NCBI RefSeq assembly: GCF_017349355.1
Contig: NZ_JAFMPM010000008.1
Coordinates: 806,001 to 870,000 of the forward strand
Source: Thiothrix fructosivorans
GTDB taxonomy: Bacteria > Pseudomonadota > Gammaproteobacteria > Thiotrichales > Thiotrichaceae
Reading direction: 5' to 3'
Length of the DNA stretch: 64,000 bases
The position numbers were made by a program, and so were the translations under genes. The notes below the pieces were generated by a model, which had not been told where the DNA came from, ran no database searches, and saw only the letters and a program-made list of their open reading frames with translations. Each line of letters starts with the position of its first letter. The first letter of the stretch is position 1. Shown piece by piece: positions 35,312 to 43,767 of the stretch.

Positions 35312-36396
35312 ACAGGCAATCCCGGTTCGTGTGCGCCCCATGATAGCACCACGCCACAGCCCGGTGTTTCGTACAGGTCGATGCGGTCGAGTTGCGGCAA
35401 GCCTGCGGCGGCTTGGGCGCGAATCCAACGTGCAACGCTGGCGGGGTCGGGTTCGTCTAGCCCGGTTAGGTCGTTGAGGTTGTGGTGGTCGAGCTGTTTG
35501 TAGATCGGGTTGAATTGCGTTTTTACGTCGCCGTAATCGACTGTCCAGCCCATTACGGTGTCGAGTGGGGCGGTGAGGTGCAGGCGTAGTAAGTAGCTGT
35601 GTCCGTGCAGGCGGCGCACGCTGTCGGCGGGGTCGGCGCGGTTGAGGGTTAGGGCGCTTTCAAAGCGTTGGTCTTTCCAGATGCGGTAATGTTGCCCGTC
35701 GTAGTGGCAGCCTGCGGTGACGGTTTCGTAGACGCTGACCCATGAGAGCGCGTCGAGTTCGGGCTTGAGGCGTTCCCACAGCCATGCGGCGAGGGTTTCG
35801 CTGGTGGGGTTGTTCAAGCCTTGGATGTCGTTGAGGCAGTGGTGGTGCAATTGGTCGTGCAAGGGTTGCCAGACGGCGGCGAGGCGGTCGAAGTCTACGC
35901 CCATGTCTTGCGCTTGCAGGTTTTGGTTGGCGTGTAGGATGACCTCGAAACCGTGACCGTGCATCCGTCCGCATTGGTGTCCGGGGGCGACGTTGGGGAG
36001 GCGGTGCGCGGCTTCAAAGCGGAAGCGTCGCCAGATGTGGGCGTTATCGGCAAGGTCGAGGTCTGCGCCTTGGTGCAAGGTGCTTTGCACGCCGACTGAG
36101 GCGACGCTGGGCAGGGCGAGGCGGGCGCGTATCCAACGGGCGAGGTTTTCATCCGTGGGCATCGGCAGGAATTGATTGAGGTCGTTGTAGTCGAGTGGCG
36201 CAACGCTGTGGGCGAGTTGTTGGCGTAGGGCTTCGACGGAGCTTGCACCTTGGGCGCGGACTTTGGCGAGAAAGCTGTGTCCGTGCAGGCGGCGGGCGGG
36301 GTGTGCGGCGGAAAGGGGGGATTGCCCTAGGGCATTTTCGACGCGGCAGGCGGCTTCAAAGGGGGCGGCGGCGACGTAAAACAGGGTTTCGTTCAT
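35308..36396 (-). CDS. Three-domain QueD/PTPS-like protein (6-carboxytetrahydropterin synthase family)
   Basis: 362 residues, about three times a normal QueD (about 120). Three PTPS-like repeats cover roughly 1-118, 122-240 and 243-362. Each has RRLHGHS- or RMHGHG-like and LD(Y/H)-N-L-type segments. Domain 2 keeps the zinc histidines (H131, H146, H148), the catalytic Cys142 and pterin-anchoring E224, but has HHHCLN where QueD has LDH. Domain 3 has lost the first zinc His (FESALTL) and the Cys but keeps LDHHNLND (D303, H304). Domain 1 has LDYNDLN and no zinc triad. In known PTPS the triad forms across subunits, so a single composite site between domains 2 and 3 is plausible. It overlaps queE by 4 bp, which supports a role in preQ0 synthesis. 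Confidence 0.85.
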   Translation of the reverse strand: MNETLFYVAAAPFEAACRVENALGQSPLSAAHPARRLHGHSFLAKVRAQGASSVEALRQQLAHSVAPLDYNDLNQFLPMPTDENLARWIRARLALPSVASVGVQSTLHQGADLDLADNAHIWRRFRFEAAHRLPNVAPGHQCGRMHGHGFEVILHANQNLQAQDMGVDFDRLAAVWQPLHDQLHHHCLNDIQGLNNPTSETLAAWLWERLKPELDALSWVSVYETVTAGCHYDGQHYRIWKDQRFESALTLNRADPADSVRRLHGHSYLLRLHLTAPLDTVMGWTVDYGDVKTQFNPIYKQLDHHNLNDLTGLDEPDPASVARWIRAQAAAGLPQLDRIDLYETPGCGVVLSWGAHEPGLPV

Positions 36397-36550
36397 GGGA
36401 TGGAGGGGGCTTGCTGGGAATCAAGCGGGAATTATGGCGTAGGCGGGGGCGTTGCGCTATGTTTTCGGTGTGTGTTAATAAATCCGATCTCAGCGGAAGA
36501 GGCGCGACTCCTATATGTGGGTGGTTTGTGAAAATTTGTCAAAAATAAAT

Positions 36551-39500
36551 TTATTCTATTTTTATATCAATTATTCTAATAATTACATTAAATATTAACT
36601 TGAAATTTTCAATATCAAAACTATTAAATTTCTCTGCATCATTTACAACGTTACTTGTGAAATCATTCTTAGAAATGGCAATGTTGTTTTTCCATTCAAT
36701 ATCATCTCTTAAATAGACTTCCTTATCTCTATCTAAAATATCAAGTTCGCTAGTATTTCTTTTTGGAGTTATATATTTGCCACATTTGCTATTTCCATTA
36801 GGGAGAAAGTTTTTTCCTATAAATATCTTTTTCCCATTCTTATCTTCTGTTGTCAAGTCTTCTTCTTTGTAATAGAATTCAATGCAAATTCTATCTAGTT
36901 CATCACTTATTTTTGGGATGCAAAAAGAATATACATTATTCCCATGATCATTAAATTCATTTTGTGCATATTTTTTTATATAAGTGTTATTATCTCTGTC
37001 AAATATAAAAATATATTTTTTTGGTTGTTCAGTTTTACAATAAGTTTGAACCATTCTATCTAGTTCTCCATCTCCCATATTCATATCTTCATATTCTTTA
37101 AAATGAATATCCAGGTCGCTATAAAGTCCATCTTTTTGAAATCGTTCTAATGCTTTCTTTAAGTGTTTCCAATCAGTTTTACCTTCTGTGATAATTAGTG
37201 GCTTATTATTGCTTTCTTTTTCCTCTTCGATTATTGAACCTATACGAATATATTTTTTATTCTCAATTAGTATATCTTTAGTTGATTTCTCCACCTGAAT
37301 AGCTATAAGTATTTTTTCGTTTATTTTTATTGTTTTAAATTCAAAGATTTCAAAATAAGTTGAATACTTAATGGATTTTTGAGTTAATTCCGCAACATTA
37401 AAATCACTATTTATTCCTACTATTCCAGATTCTTCAGAATATCCAATTATTAAATAACCACCATTGGTATTTGCTAGTGATGCCATAATTTGTGCTATTT
37501 TCAAAGAAGATGGTAAAATGGCTTCACAGGCTACCTCTTCATTTTTAGGATTATTAATAATATCAATTATTTTTTCTTTCTCATTTTTAATTATCGGTAT
37601 TTGATTGATTTTTGTATCTCTAAGTATTTTTCCAAAAGTTAATTTTCTAGGTGTTGATATTCCATCTTCATACCATAATTCAGATTCTGAGTATTCCAAT
37701 GTGTCTAATTCTGATGGGTAGTGAATAACAACCTTTCCATTATCAGAGGGTCTTGGAATTATATAAATATCTTTACCATTTTTCAAAATACCTGAAAGTA
37801 CAGTTATTGCACTATTGTCTACATTATCACAATTATATGTATCTAAGCTATTAAGGTGTTTCAAAACTCTTTCTTTTGACCGTTGCAATAATCCTTGAAT
37901 ATATTGCATTTTTTCTATAGATGATTCAGATGTATGATAATAGTTGTCTGAGATCTTCTTTATCTCATTAAAGTCATTTTCTGTTGTATCTAAAGTGGCT
38001 ATAGCTTCTTTTTTAGAAAAGACTTCTTCTTTTTCTTTAGGCATAGAATTTGTAGGCAATTCAATTTCTTCATTTTCAAAATATTCTATTATTTCAAATT
38101 CATTATCAGCTTTTAGTAAAAATCCTAGTTTATCTTCGTAACCTTTGATGTCTAAATACCCACATAAAACCTTTGGAAGTTCTAGCATTGATGTATTTGA
38201 ACTCCAAGGTGTGGTTACAAGTAATCTGTTTTCTTCTAAATGAGTTTTGACAGATTTTAAAATAATCCCATCATAAGATAATAAAAGTTTTGAGACTTCA
38301 TCTATATGAAGGAAAGAAATTTTTTCCTCTAAAATTGCACTATTAAATGTATCGTCAAGTTTTTTAATCCATTTTTTTAGAAAATGAAAAATATTTTCTA
38401 ATTTGCATTTCAAATCAGATTCTATTCTTTCTCCCTCAATTGCTATACTAAAACTACTCTGTCTTAATATTTCAACTCCTAAAGAAGCTAAAAGAGCTTC
38501 AATATTTGGATGAGATTTATTCTCTTCATTTAGCGCAATAAAATGATGCATCTTTTGAAAAACAGAGTTATTTCCATCTGCATAATATTTCAGTTCACTA
38601 CATGAAATAATATTATCATCTTCATCAGATAAATATGATAGTGAAGCCCAAGAACTTACTATATTTTTTTCATCCGTTCCCCAGTGAGTAGATAAGTCTA
38701 AAAGAGCTTTAAAAATTAATTGAACTATTTTTTTATTATTGTTTTTTATTTTTCCATCATCATTTTTATCGTCCGTAATTTTCGTCAAAATTTCTAAATA
38801 GTCATCTAATAATAATTGAGTTTTAAATTGAAAGAATAATTTCCAATCTTGATTTAACTCTGCTCCATCAAAAACAGCAAGATATTTTCCTGCAATAACT
38901 TTTATATCATCTGTATTTAAAAATACATCTTTAGATTTTTCACAGATTCCTTTTGTTGTGGGTATACATGGATTGTTTTTTATATACCATTTAGGATAGT
39001 TTTCAACACTATTACCAGTATTTCTTCCTGGATATTGTGGATTTCCCCAATATGCCTGAGCTGTTTGAGAAAGTTTTAAAAGAGAAGTGTCATTAATTAT
39101 ATAACCCCAAAATAATTTAGAAAATTCTAAATTTGATAAATTAAAGATATGTTTAATATATATGTTATTTTTATATTCATCGGCAGTAAAAATAGTGTGA
39201 TATGGTTGAAATTTCTTATCTGGTTCTTCAAAATATTCTTTCCTAAAGTCATACTCTTTAATCAGAATGGCTTTATTCTTTTTTTCATTAATAACAATGG
39301 GATCTATTGATTCTTGAATACCCATTTTCTTAAAAAATAGCCTAACTTCATCTTTGTCATTATCTAAAAGTAAGTAATCTTCGCTTAAAAAAATATTATC
39401 ACTTAAAACTGTTTCAAGTTTAAGTTTTGGATTGTAATTATCTGAAAAATAGCACTCTGATAAAGGAAGTAAAGTACCTTTGGTTGTTAAAATCCGAAGT

Positions 39501-41419
39501 TTATTTAGTTGTTCAAGATAACTATTGATGTTCTCTTTCTTATATAAATTATATATGGTTTGTATTGTCTCTATAGCATTTTTGTTTGTTATATAAGTAG
39601 ACGCATTTGGTATAATGGTTTTTAGTAAAAAGGAAATATCAGTTTTTTCTATCACTCCTAGCTTTTCTAACCAAGCTCTTATAGGTTGTTTGTCGATTAG
39701 TGAGGATTGTATTTTTGCGTGAAGAAATGAGAGTTCACTATCAGGATTATTCCATGTTTTATCATCAGGTGTTGGAAAGTAAATATTGTTAGGATAATTT
39801 AATTTGTTTTTATGATCATATAAAAAAGCCCAACTTGTCAATTTATCTTTAGGAAAAGAAGAGTTGGTAATTTCAGATTTATTTTTAAAATACTCTATAA
39901 GCTGAATATTTTTTTCAACTGTATGCTCGGATTTAAAATTATTAAAACTAAGAAAGGTAGGTATATCACTCCATGAAAAACTTGCCACCCCGATTTCTTT
40001 GAGTTTATAATCAGGAGTAATAAAAGGTGATTTAATTATCTTGTTTTCTCCACCAATTTTATGCTTAATGAAAGTTTTTATTATTTCACGGCCTATAAAT
40101 GGTTTTTCTGATAAAAAAGTCTCGTCCATTATGGCTTCATCAACTTTTAATAATGTATTTTCTTTTGATAAAATAAATGCTACGGTTTGAATTGCTTCAT
40201 CAATTCCTGCATCATAAGCATCACTTAAATCGTCATTGTAATTTAATTTTATAGGAATTAAATTATAAGCTTGACTGGAATATTCTCCTTTTACTAACGT
40301 CGCTATCCATTCGAATAGTTTGATGCTGATGGATTTAAATAGCCACTGATTCCATTTTGAATCAGTATGCAAAGATTCCCTGTTTGCTGATGTTAAAAAA
40401 GTACTATTCACCAAAATAGGTAAAGAATATCTTTTCTCATCTGTAGGCAAGTAGGCATACAATAAATTTTCATTTCGGGATAATCTTTTTAAGCTATTAT
40501 TTTCTTTTTTAATAGCCAAAGTTATTTCTATGTTATTCGCGTTCTTTAATTTTTTAGGAATATTAGTATCAAATTGCAATATGGTTTTTAATTTTTCAGG
40601 TACAGATAAGGTTATATTATTTATAAGCCATTTGGCTAATATTTCAGTATCTTTTTTTAATACTAATTTATTTTCATTCCTATCTATATTAATAATTGTT
40701 GCAATTTCATTGATTTCAAATTTAATAGAATTTATTTTTTTTAGAAATAAGAACATATTAACATTTAATGACAACTCTTTAATGGCTTTTTCTATTTCAT
40801 CTGGTTTTAAAACTTTTATAATGGTTGCGACATTCCAATTTCCACCAGATAGAAATATTTGTATGTCGTAATCTAAGTCGCTATTCTCTAAATTAATATA
40901 AATTGGAATAATTTGCCATGGGTATAAGAATTCTCTATCATTATCTTTCTCCCATTGTTCTTGATTTTCACTATATTCTTCTTTCCATTTCTCTTTCCAT
41001 CCAAAATTATGTCCAGCATCAAATTTAAAATACTCATTGCTACTAAATATTGTAACTTTATTTGATTGACCAAAAACAGATTTAAATCCTATGCCTTTAA
41101 AGCCTGTTTTTGTTGTATCAGATTTTTTTGTACCATTGTTAATGCTACAAAGACCTTTAACATCTCTAGGACTAAATGGCTTGCCTGTATGTGCAAGAAC
41201 TAAAGTGTCATTACAAAGTTTAATAATAACATCTACATTTTCCTCTTCAATAGCAGAATCATCTGCATTTTGTAATAATTCATAAACAAAACGCTTTGAG
41301 TCTGTATATAAATCAGTCGAGAGTGATTTTAGTGATTCTGCTTGATTTATTGCTTGGCTAGGGTCGAGGTAGTTTGTATTGCTCAGATATAAAGATTCAA
41401 TTGTGTCTTTGATATTCAT
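36551..41419 (-). CDS. Very large GHKL ATPase / AlbA_2 / TOPRIM-like fusion protein, probable defence protein
   Basis: 1622 residues. The N-terminal 200 residues have the sacsin/Hsp90-like ATPase signature: E47-LLQN51-ADDS, the HTGKPFS variant of the ADP-binding loop (77-83) and GFKGIGFKSVF (106-116). About 1,000 residues of unassigned helical sequence follow. Residues about 1295-1400 match AlbA_2/Schlafen-like domains (LANTNGGYLIIGYSEE). Residues about 1405-1622 look like a TOPRIM domain: LIITEGKTDW with E1412 and FIFDRDN with D1474 and D1476. Composition is about 25-30% G+C by eye, far below its neighbours, a sign of transfer. It lies between queD and two Uma2 genes. An antiphage role is inferred from architecture. 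The ATG at 41419 has AAGGA 15 nt upstream. Confidence 0.8.
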   Translation of the reverse strand: MNIKDTIESLYLSNTNYLDPSQAINQAESLKSLSTDLYTDSKRFVYELLQNADDSAIEEENVDVIIKLCNDTLVLAHTGKPFSPRDVKGLCSINNGTKKSDTTKTGFKGIGFKSVFGQSNKVTIFSSNEYFKFDAGHNFGWKEKWKEEYSENQEQWEKDNDREFLYPWQIIPIYINLENSDLDYDIQIFLSGGNWNVATIIKVLKPDEIEKAIKELSLNVNMFLFLKKINSIKFEINEIATIINIDRNENKLVLKKDTEILAKWLINNITLSVPEKLKTILQFDTNIPKKLKNANNIEITLAIKKENNSLKRLSRNENLLYAYLPTDEKRYSLPILVNSTFLTSANRESLHTDSKWNQWLFKSISIKLFEWIATLVKGEYSSQAYNLIPIKLNYNDDLSDAYDAGIDEAIQTVAFILSKENTLLKVDEAIMDETFLSEKPFIGREIIKTFIKHKIGGENKIIKSPFITPDYKLKEIGVASFSWSDIPTFLSFNNFKSEHTVEKNIQLIEYFKNKSEITNSSFPKDKLTSWAFLYDHKNKLNYPNNIYFPTPDDKTWNNPDSELSFLHAKIQSSLIDKQPIRAWLEKLGVIEKTDISFLLKTIIPNASTYITNKNAIETIQTIYNLYKKENINSYLEQLNKLRILTTKGTLLPLSECYFSDNYNPKLKLETVLSDNIFLSEDYLLLDNDKDEVRLFFKKMGIQESIDPIVINEKKNKAILIKEYDFRKEYFEEPDKKFQPYHTIFTADEYKNNIYIKHIFNLSNLEFSKLFWGYIINDTSLLKLSQTAQAYWGNPQYPGRNTGNSVENYPKWYIKNNPCIPTTKGICEKSKDVFLNTDDIKVIAGKYLAVFDGAELNQDWKLFFQFKTQLLLDDYLEILTKITDDKNDDGKIKNNNKKIVQLIFKALLDLSTHWGTDEKNIVSSWASLSYLSDEDDNIISCSELKYYADGNNSVFQKMHHFIALNEENKSHPNIEALLASLGVEILRQSSFSIAIEGERIESDLKCKLENIFHFLKKWIKKLDDTFNSAILEEKISFLHIDEVSKLLLSYDGIILKSVKTHLEENRLLVTTPWSSNTSMLELPKVLCGYLDIKGYEDKLGFLLKADNEFEIIEYFENEEIELPTNSMPKEKEEVFSKKEAIATLDTTENDFNEIKKISDNYYHTSESSIEKMQYIQGLLQRSKERVLKHLNSLDTYNCDNVDNSAITVLSGILKNGKDIYIIPRPSDNGKVVIHYPSELDTLEYSESELWYEDGISTPRKLTFGKILRDTKINQIPIIKNEKEKIIDIINNPKNEEVACEAILPSSLKIAQIMASLANTNGGYLIIGYSEESGIVGINSDFNVAELTQKSIKYSTYFEIFEFKTIKINEKILIAIQVEKSTKDILIENKKYIRIGSIIEEEKESNNKPLIITEGKTDWKHLKKALERFQKDGLYSDLDIHFKEYEDMNMGDGELDRMVQTYCKTEQPKKYIFIFDRDNNTYIKKYAQNEFNDHGNNVYSFCIPKISDELDRICIEFYYKEEDLTTEDKNGKKIFIGKNFLPNGNSKCGKYITPKRNTSELDILDRDKEVYLRDDIEWKNNIAISKNDFTSNVVNDAEKFNSFDIENFKLIFNVIIRIIDIKIE

Positions 41420-41424
41420 TTTTA

Positions 41425-41556
41425 TTATTTGTGTTCCTTGGTTTTGTGGTCATAACGATGGTGTATACCATCGGCAGTTGAGTTCTCGGTTTTGATATTT
41501 TTCACGACCATTTTATTATCAATGAGTTGCGGATTTTCAAGAAACCGAGTTTTCAT
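41425..41556 (-). CDS. Possible 43-residue leader ORF ahead of the large ATPase gene
   Basis: An uninterrupted frame starts at the ATG of 41556 and stops 5 bp before the large gene. It reads basic and hydrophilic (MKTRFLENPQLIDNK at the start, HHRYDHKTKEHK at the end). The frame is open upstream to a TTG at 41598, and an internal ATG lies at 41511. The AAGGA ribosome site of the large gene lies inside it, which would permit coupling. No clear ribosome site precedes it. It may be a leader peptide, a remnant or chance. Confidence 0.35.
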   Translation of the reverse strand: MKTRFLENPQLIDNKMVVKNIKTENSTADGIHHRYDHKTKEHK

Positions 41557-41571
41557 TTGCCGATGGTGTAT
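41456..41571. repeat. Direct and inverted repeats upstream of the large ATPase gene
   Basis: CGATGGTGTAT occurs at 41456-41466 and again at 41561-41571, 105 bp apart. The first copy is part of CGATGG-TGTATA-CCATCG, a perfect short palindrome. A longer imperfect inverted repeat joins 41468-41492 and 41542-41566: the outer CCATCGGCA and inner CTCGGTTT blocks match exactly and the middle 8 bp vary. Together they could fold into a cruciform over the promoter, or mark an integration scar. Confidence 0.6.
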
Positions 41572-41817
41572 TTTGGGATTGTCGTCGCTGTCTTCCAAAG
41601 CACCATATGCATCGCTGACACGCTACCGCCCTGCCACGTTAAAACCAGCATAGGGTCGGTTGCGTGTTTTTATGATTGGTATGGCAGTTGTCGTCAGTAT
41701 TTGACGAATTGCCCGAAACTCTACCATAAGCTGACGAAAAATACCCACTTAATAATGCGCTGACCCAATCACGCGGACATCCGCCTCAAGAAAGCCATTG
41801 GCGCATTCTAGCTGGCG
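41557..41817. other. Intergenic stretch without a convincing gene
   Basis: Between the repeat region and the first Uma2 stop, frames on both strands are short. A 78-codon + strand frame with a TTG start lacks a ribosome site and overlaps the repeats. Composition is intermediate between the AT-rich gene and the chromosome, so this probably contains one edge of the transferred segment. Confidence 0.4.
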
Positions 41818-42417
41818 TTACGCATCCGTCTCAGCGGGTTGGGTGAAATCAACGCCTTCGTAGATGTCCGCGAGGGTCAGGGTGGCTTCGGGGCAAGGCA
41901 GCGTAATCGTTTGTTCCAATGAATCAAACCGTGCCACATCCCAAGCGCCTTCTGCATCACGGTAAAATAGCGTCACTTGTGGCTGATCTTGCGCCACGAT
42001 CAGGTAAACCTGCAACGATGCCAGCTTTTGGTAAGCGATCAGCTTTTCGGTGAAATCCTTCCACTCCGTGGATTTGGAGGTGACTTCCACGATCAGACAC
42101 GGTTTTTCCAGATAATATTCATCGGCTTCATCCTGCTCACAACTAACGATCACATCCGGGTAATAAAATATCTTACGTTTGCTTATCCGAACTTTGACAG
42201 TCAACATGTGCAAATAGCAGTGTGTATTTTTTGTGGCTAAGCGCAACGCAAACGCAATATTCAAAGCAATATCGTTATGCCGCAGCGAAGTACCCGCCAT
42301 CGCATACACCACACCATCCACATACTCATGGCGTATTTCCGCGAGTTTTTCCCCTTCCAGATATTTCTGTTCAGTTATGTAAGTGGGATTTTCAGCGGTA
42401 TTTTTTATTGCCCGCAT
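41818..42417 (-). CDS. Uma2-family PD-(D/E)XK nuclease-like protein (copy 2)
   Basis: 199 residues. Core motifs: YITEQKYLEGE and EYVDGVVYAMAG near the N-terminus, then YYPDVIVSC (first acidic residue), CLIVEVTSKST (Glu of the ExK-like motif) and KDFTEKLIAYQ. Uma2 (DUF820) proteins are predicted endonucleases found in large numbers in cyanobacteria and some filamentous proteobacteria, with unknown roles. It follows a close paralogue by 16 bp; the two agree at roughly 60% of positions by eye, especially from YYPDV to YLIVAQD. Last gene before the repeat region. Confidence 0.88.
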   Translation of the reverse strand: MRAIKNTAENPTYITEQKYLEGEKLAEIRHEYVDGVVYAMAGTSLRHNDIALNIAFALRLATKNTHCYLHMLTVKVRISKRKIFYYPDVIVSCEQDEADEYYLEKPCLIVEVTSKSTEWKDFTEKLIAYQKLASLQVYLIVAQDQPQVTLFYRDAEGAWDVARFDSLEQTITLPCPEATLTLADIYEGVDFTQPAETDA

Positions 42418-42433
42418 GGTGTTGTTCCGGTTG

Positions 42434-43039
42434 CTACCTATCGGGTTCGGCGGGTTGCGTGAAGTCTACGCCTGCGTAAATGTCGGCGAGTGCTAAGGGT
42501 GTGTCAAGGCAGGGCAGGGTGATTTCCTGATCCAAGTCTTCAAACGCGGCGACCCACCATGTGCCGTCATCGGCTTGGCGGTAATAAAAGGTGACGTGGG
42601 GCTTGTCTTGCGCAACGATCAGATAAGCCTGCAAGGACTCTAAGGCTTGATACGCTAGCAATTTTTCGCTGCGGTCTTTCCAATCCGTGGATTTGGATGT
42701 TACCTCGACAATCAAACACGGCTGTTCCACATAATAGGCATCTGCATTATCAGGGGTGCAAGTCAGCACTACATCGGGGTAATAAAAAGATTTGCGCTTA
42801 CTTGCTCGCACTTTTACGTCAGAACTATAGACATCGCACGGTGTGCCATCTTGCCGCTGTAACGGTAAATGTCTAACGATATTCAAGGCAATACGGTTAT
42901 GTCGCCGACTTGTACCCGCCATCGCATATATCTGTCCGTCCACGTATTCATGGCGGAATTCAGCGGTTTTCTCTCCTTCCAGATACGCCTGTTCGGTGAT
43001 GTACCCGGAATTTTCGGGAGTATTTTTTACTGCCAGCAT
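42434..43039 (-). CDS. Uma2-family PD-(D/E)XK nuclease-like protein (copy 1)
   Basis: 201 residues. Same architecture as its neighbour: D89 in YYPDVV, E112 and K116 in LIVEVTSKST, D122 and K126 in the following helix, and the shared C-terminal DIYAGVDFTQPAE. The catalytic set of a PD-(D/E)XK fold appears complete. It starts 24 bp after the queC stop and may be cotranscribed. The pair is a local tandem duplication, since nucleotide and protein similarity extend to both ends. Confidence 0.88.
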   Translation of the reverse strand: MLAVKNTPENSGYITEQAYLEGEKTAEFRHEYVDGQIYAMAGTSRRHNRIALNIVRHLPLQRQDGTPCDVYSSDVKVRASKRKSFYYPDVVLTCTPDNADAYYVEQPCLIVEVTSKSTDWKDRSEKLLAYQALESLQAYLIVAQDKPHVTFYYRQADDGTWWVAAFEDLDQEITLPCLDTPLALADIYAGVDFTQPAEPDR

Positions 43040-43063
43040 GATGGTATCGCTCTGGTTGCTACC

Positions 43064-43756
43064 TTAAGTTTGATCATAGCGCAGCAATAACGGGTCAGCC
43101 ACGCCCGCCTCAGCAAAGCCCTTGGCGCGGAGCAGGCAAGAGTCGCATTGCCCACACGGTTTGCCGTCATCACTGGGGTCATAGCAACTGCTGGTGAGAC
43201 TGTAGTCTACGCCTAGCGCCATGCCCTTGATGATAATGTCAGCCTTGCTCATCTCCAGCAGCGGCGCGTGGATGCTGAGTTTATTGCCCTCAACCCCGCT
43301 TTTGGTCGCAAGGTTTGCCATCGTCTCAAACGCGCTGATGAATTCTGGGCGGCAATCGGGGTAGCCAGAATAATCGAGCGCATTAACCCCCACGAAGATA
43401 TGGTTAGCGTGCAGCACTTCCGCCCAGCCCAGCGCGAACGACAGGAAAATCGTATTGCGGGCGGGGACGTAGGTGATCGGAATGTCGGTTTCCATCGCGG
43501 CGGTGTCGCGCCCTTTGGGAACATCAATATCAGCCGTCAACGCCGACCCGCCAAAAGCACGCAGGTTAATATCAGCAATGACGTGTTCCTTGACCTGCAT
43601 CGCCGCCGCCACCCGTTGCGCGGAGGCGAGTTCGACGCTGTGGCGTTGCCCGTAGCGGAACGAGAGCGCGTAGGGTTCATAGCCTTGCGCTTTGGCAATG
43701 GCGAGGACGGTGGTGGAATCGAGTCCGCCACTGAGAAGAATGACTGCTTTTTTCAT
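43064..43756 (-). CDS. queC: 7-cyano-7-deazaguanine (preQ0) synthase QueC
   Basis: 230 residues. The PP-loop ATP-pyrophosphatase motif [10 protein letters not shown] lies at residues 7-16, and the zinc-binding [17 protein letters not shown] cluster near the C-terminus. It turns 7-carboxy-7-deazaguanine into preQ0. With queE and the QueD-like gene it supplies all three steps from dihydroneopterin triphosphate, but here it is parted from them by about 6.7 kb. It follows the AlbA_2 gene by 11 bp on the same strand. No tgt-like DNA transglycosylase is near, so ordinary queuosine synthesis is likelier than DNA modification. Confidence 0.95.
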   Translation of the reverse strand: MKKAVILLSGGLDSTTVLAIAKAQGYEPYALSFRYGQRHSVELASAQRVAAAMQVKEHVIADINLRAFGGSALTADIDVPKGRDTAAMETDIPITYVPARNTIFLSFALGWAEVLHANHIFVGVNALDYSGYPDCRPEFISAFETMANLATKSGVEGNKLSIHAPLLEMSKADIIIKGMALGVDYSLTSSCYDPSDDGKPCGQCDSCLLRAKGFAEAGVADPLLLRYDQT

Positions 43757-43767
43757 GGTCGTCTCGA

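Noticed and set aside
41527-41763. 78-codon + strand frame with TTG start
   Set aside because: It runs through the inverted repeat, lacks a ribosome site and has no recognisable domain, though a hydrophobic stretch is present.
43064-43756. QueC as part of a DNA 7-deazaguanine modification or Qat-type defence system
   Set aside because: Length, PP-loop and zinc cluster are those of ordinary QueC and QueE/QueD are nearby; no transglycosylase or Qat partners are visible.
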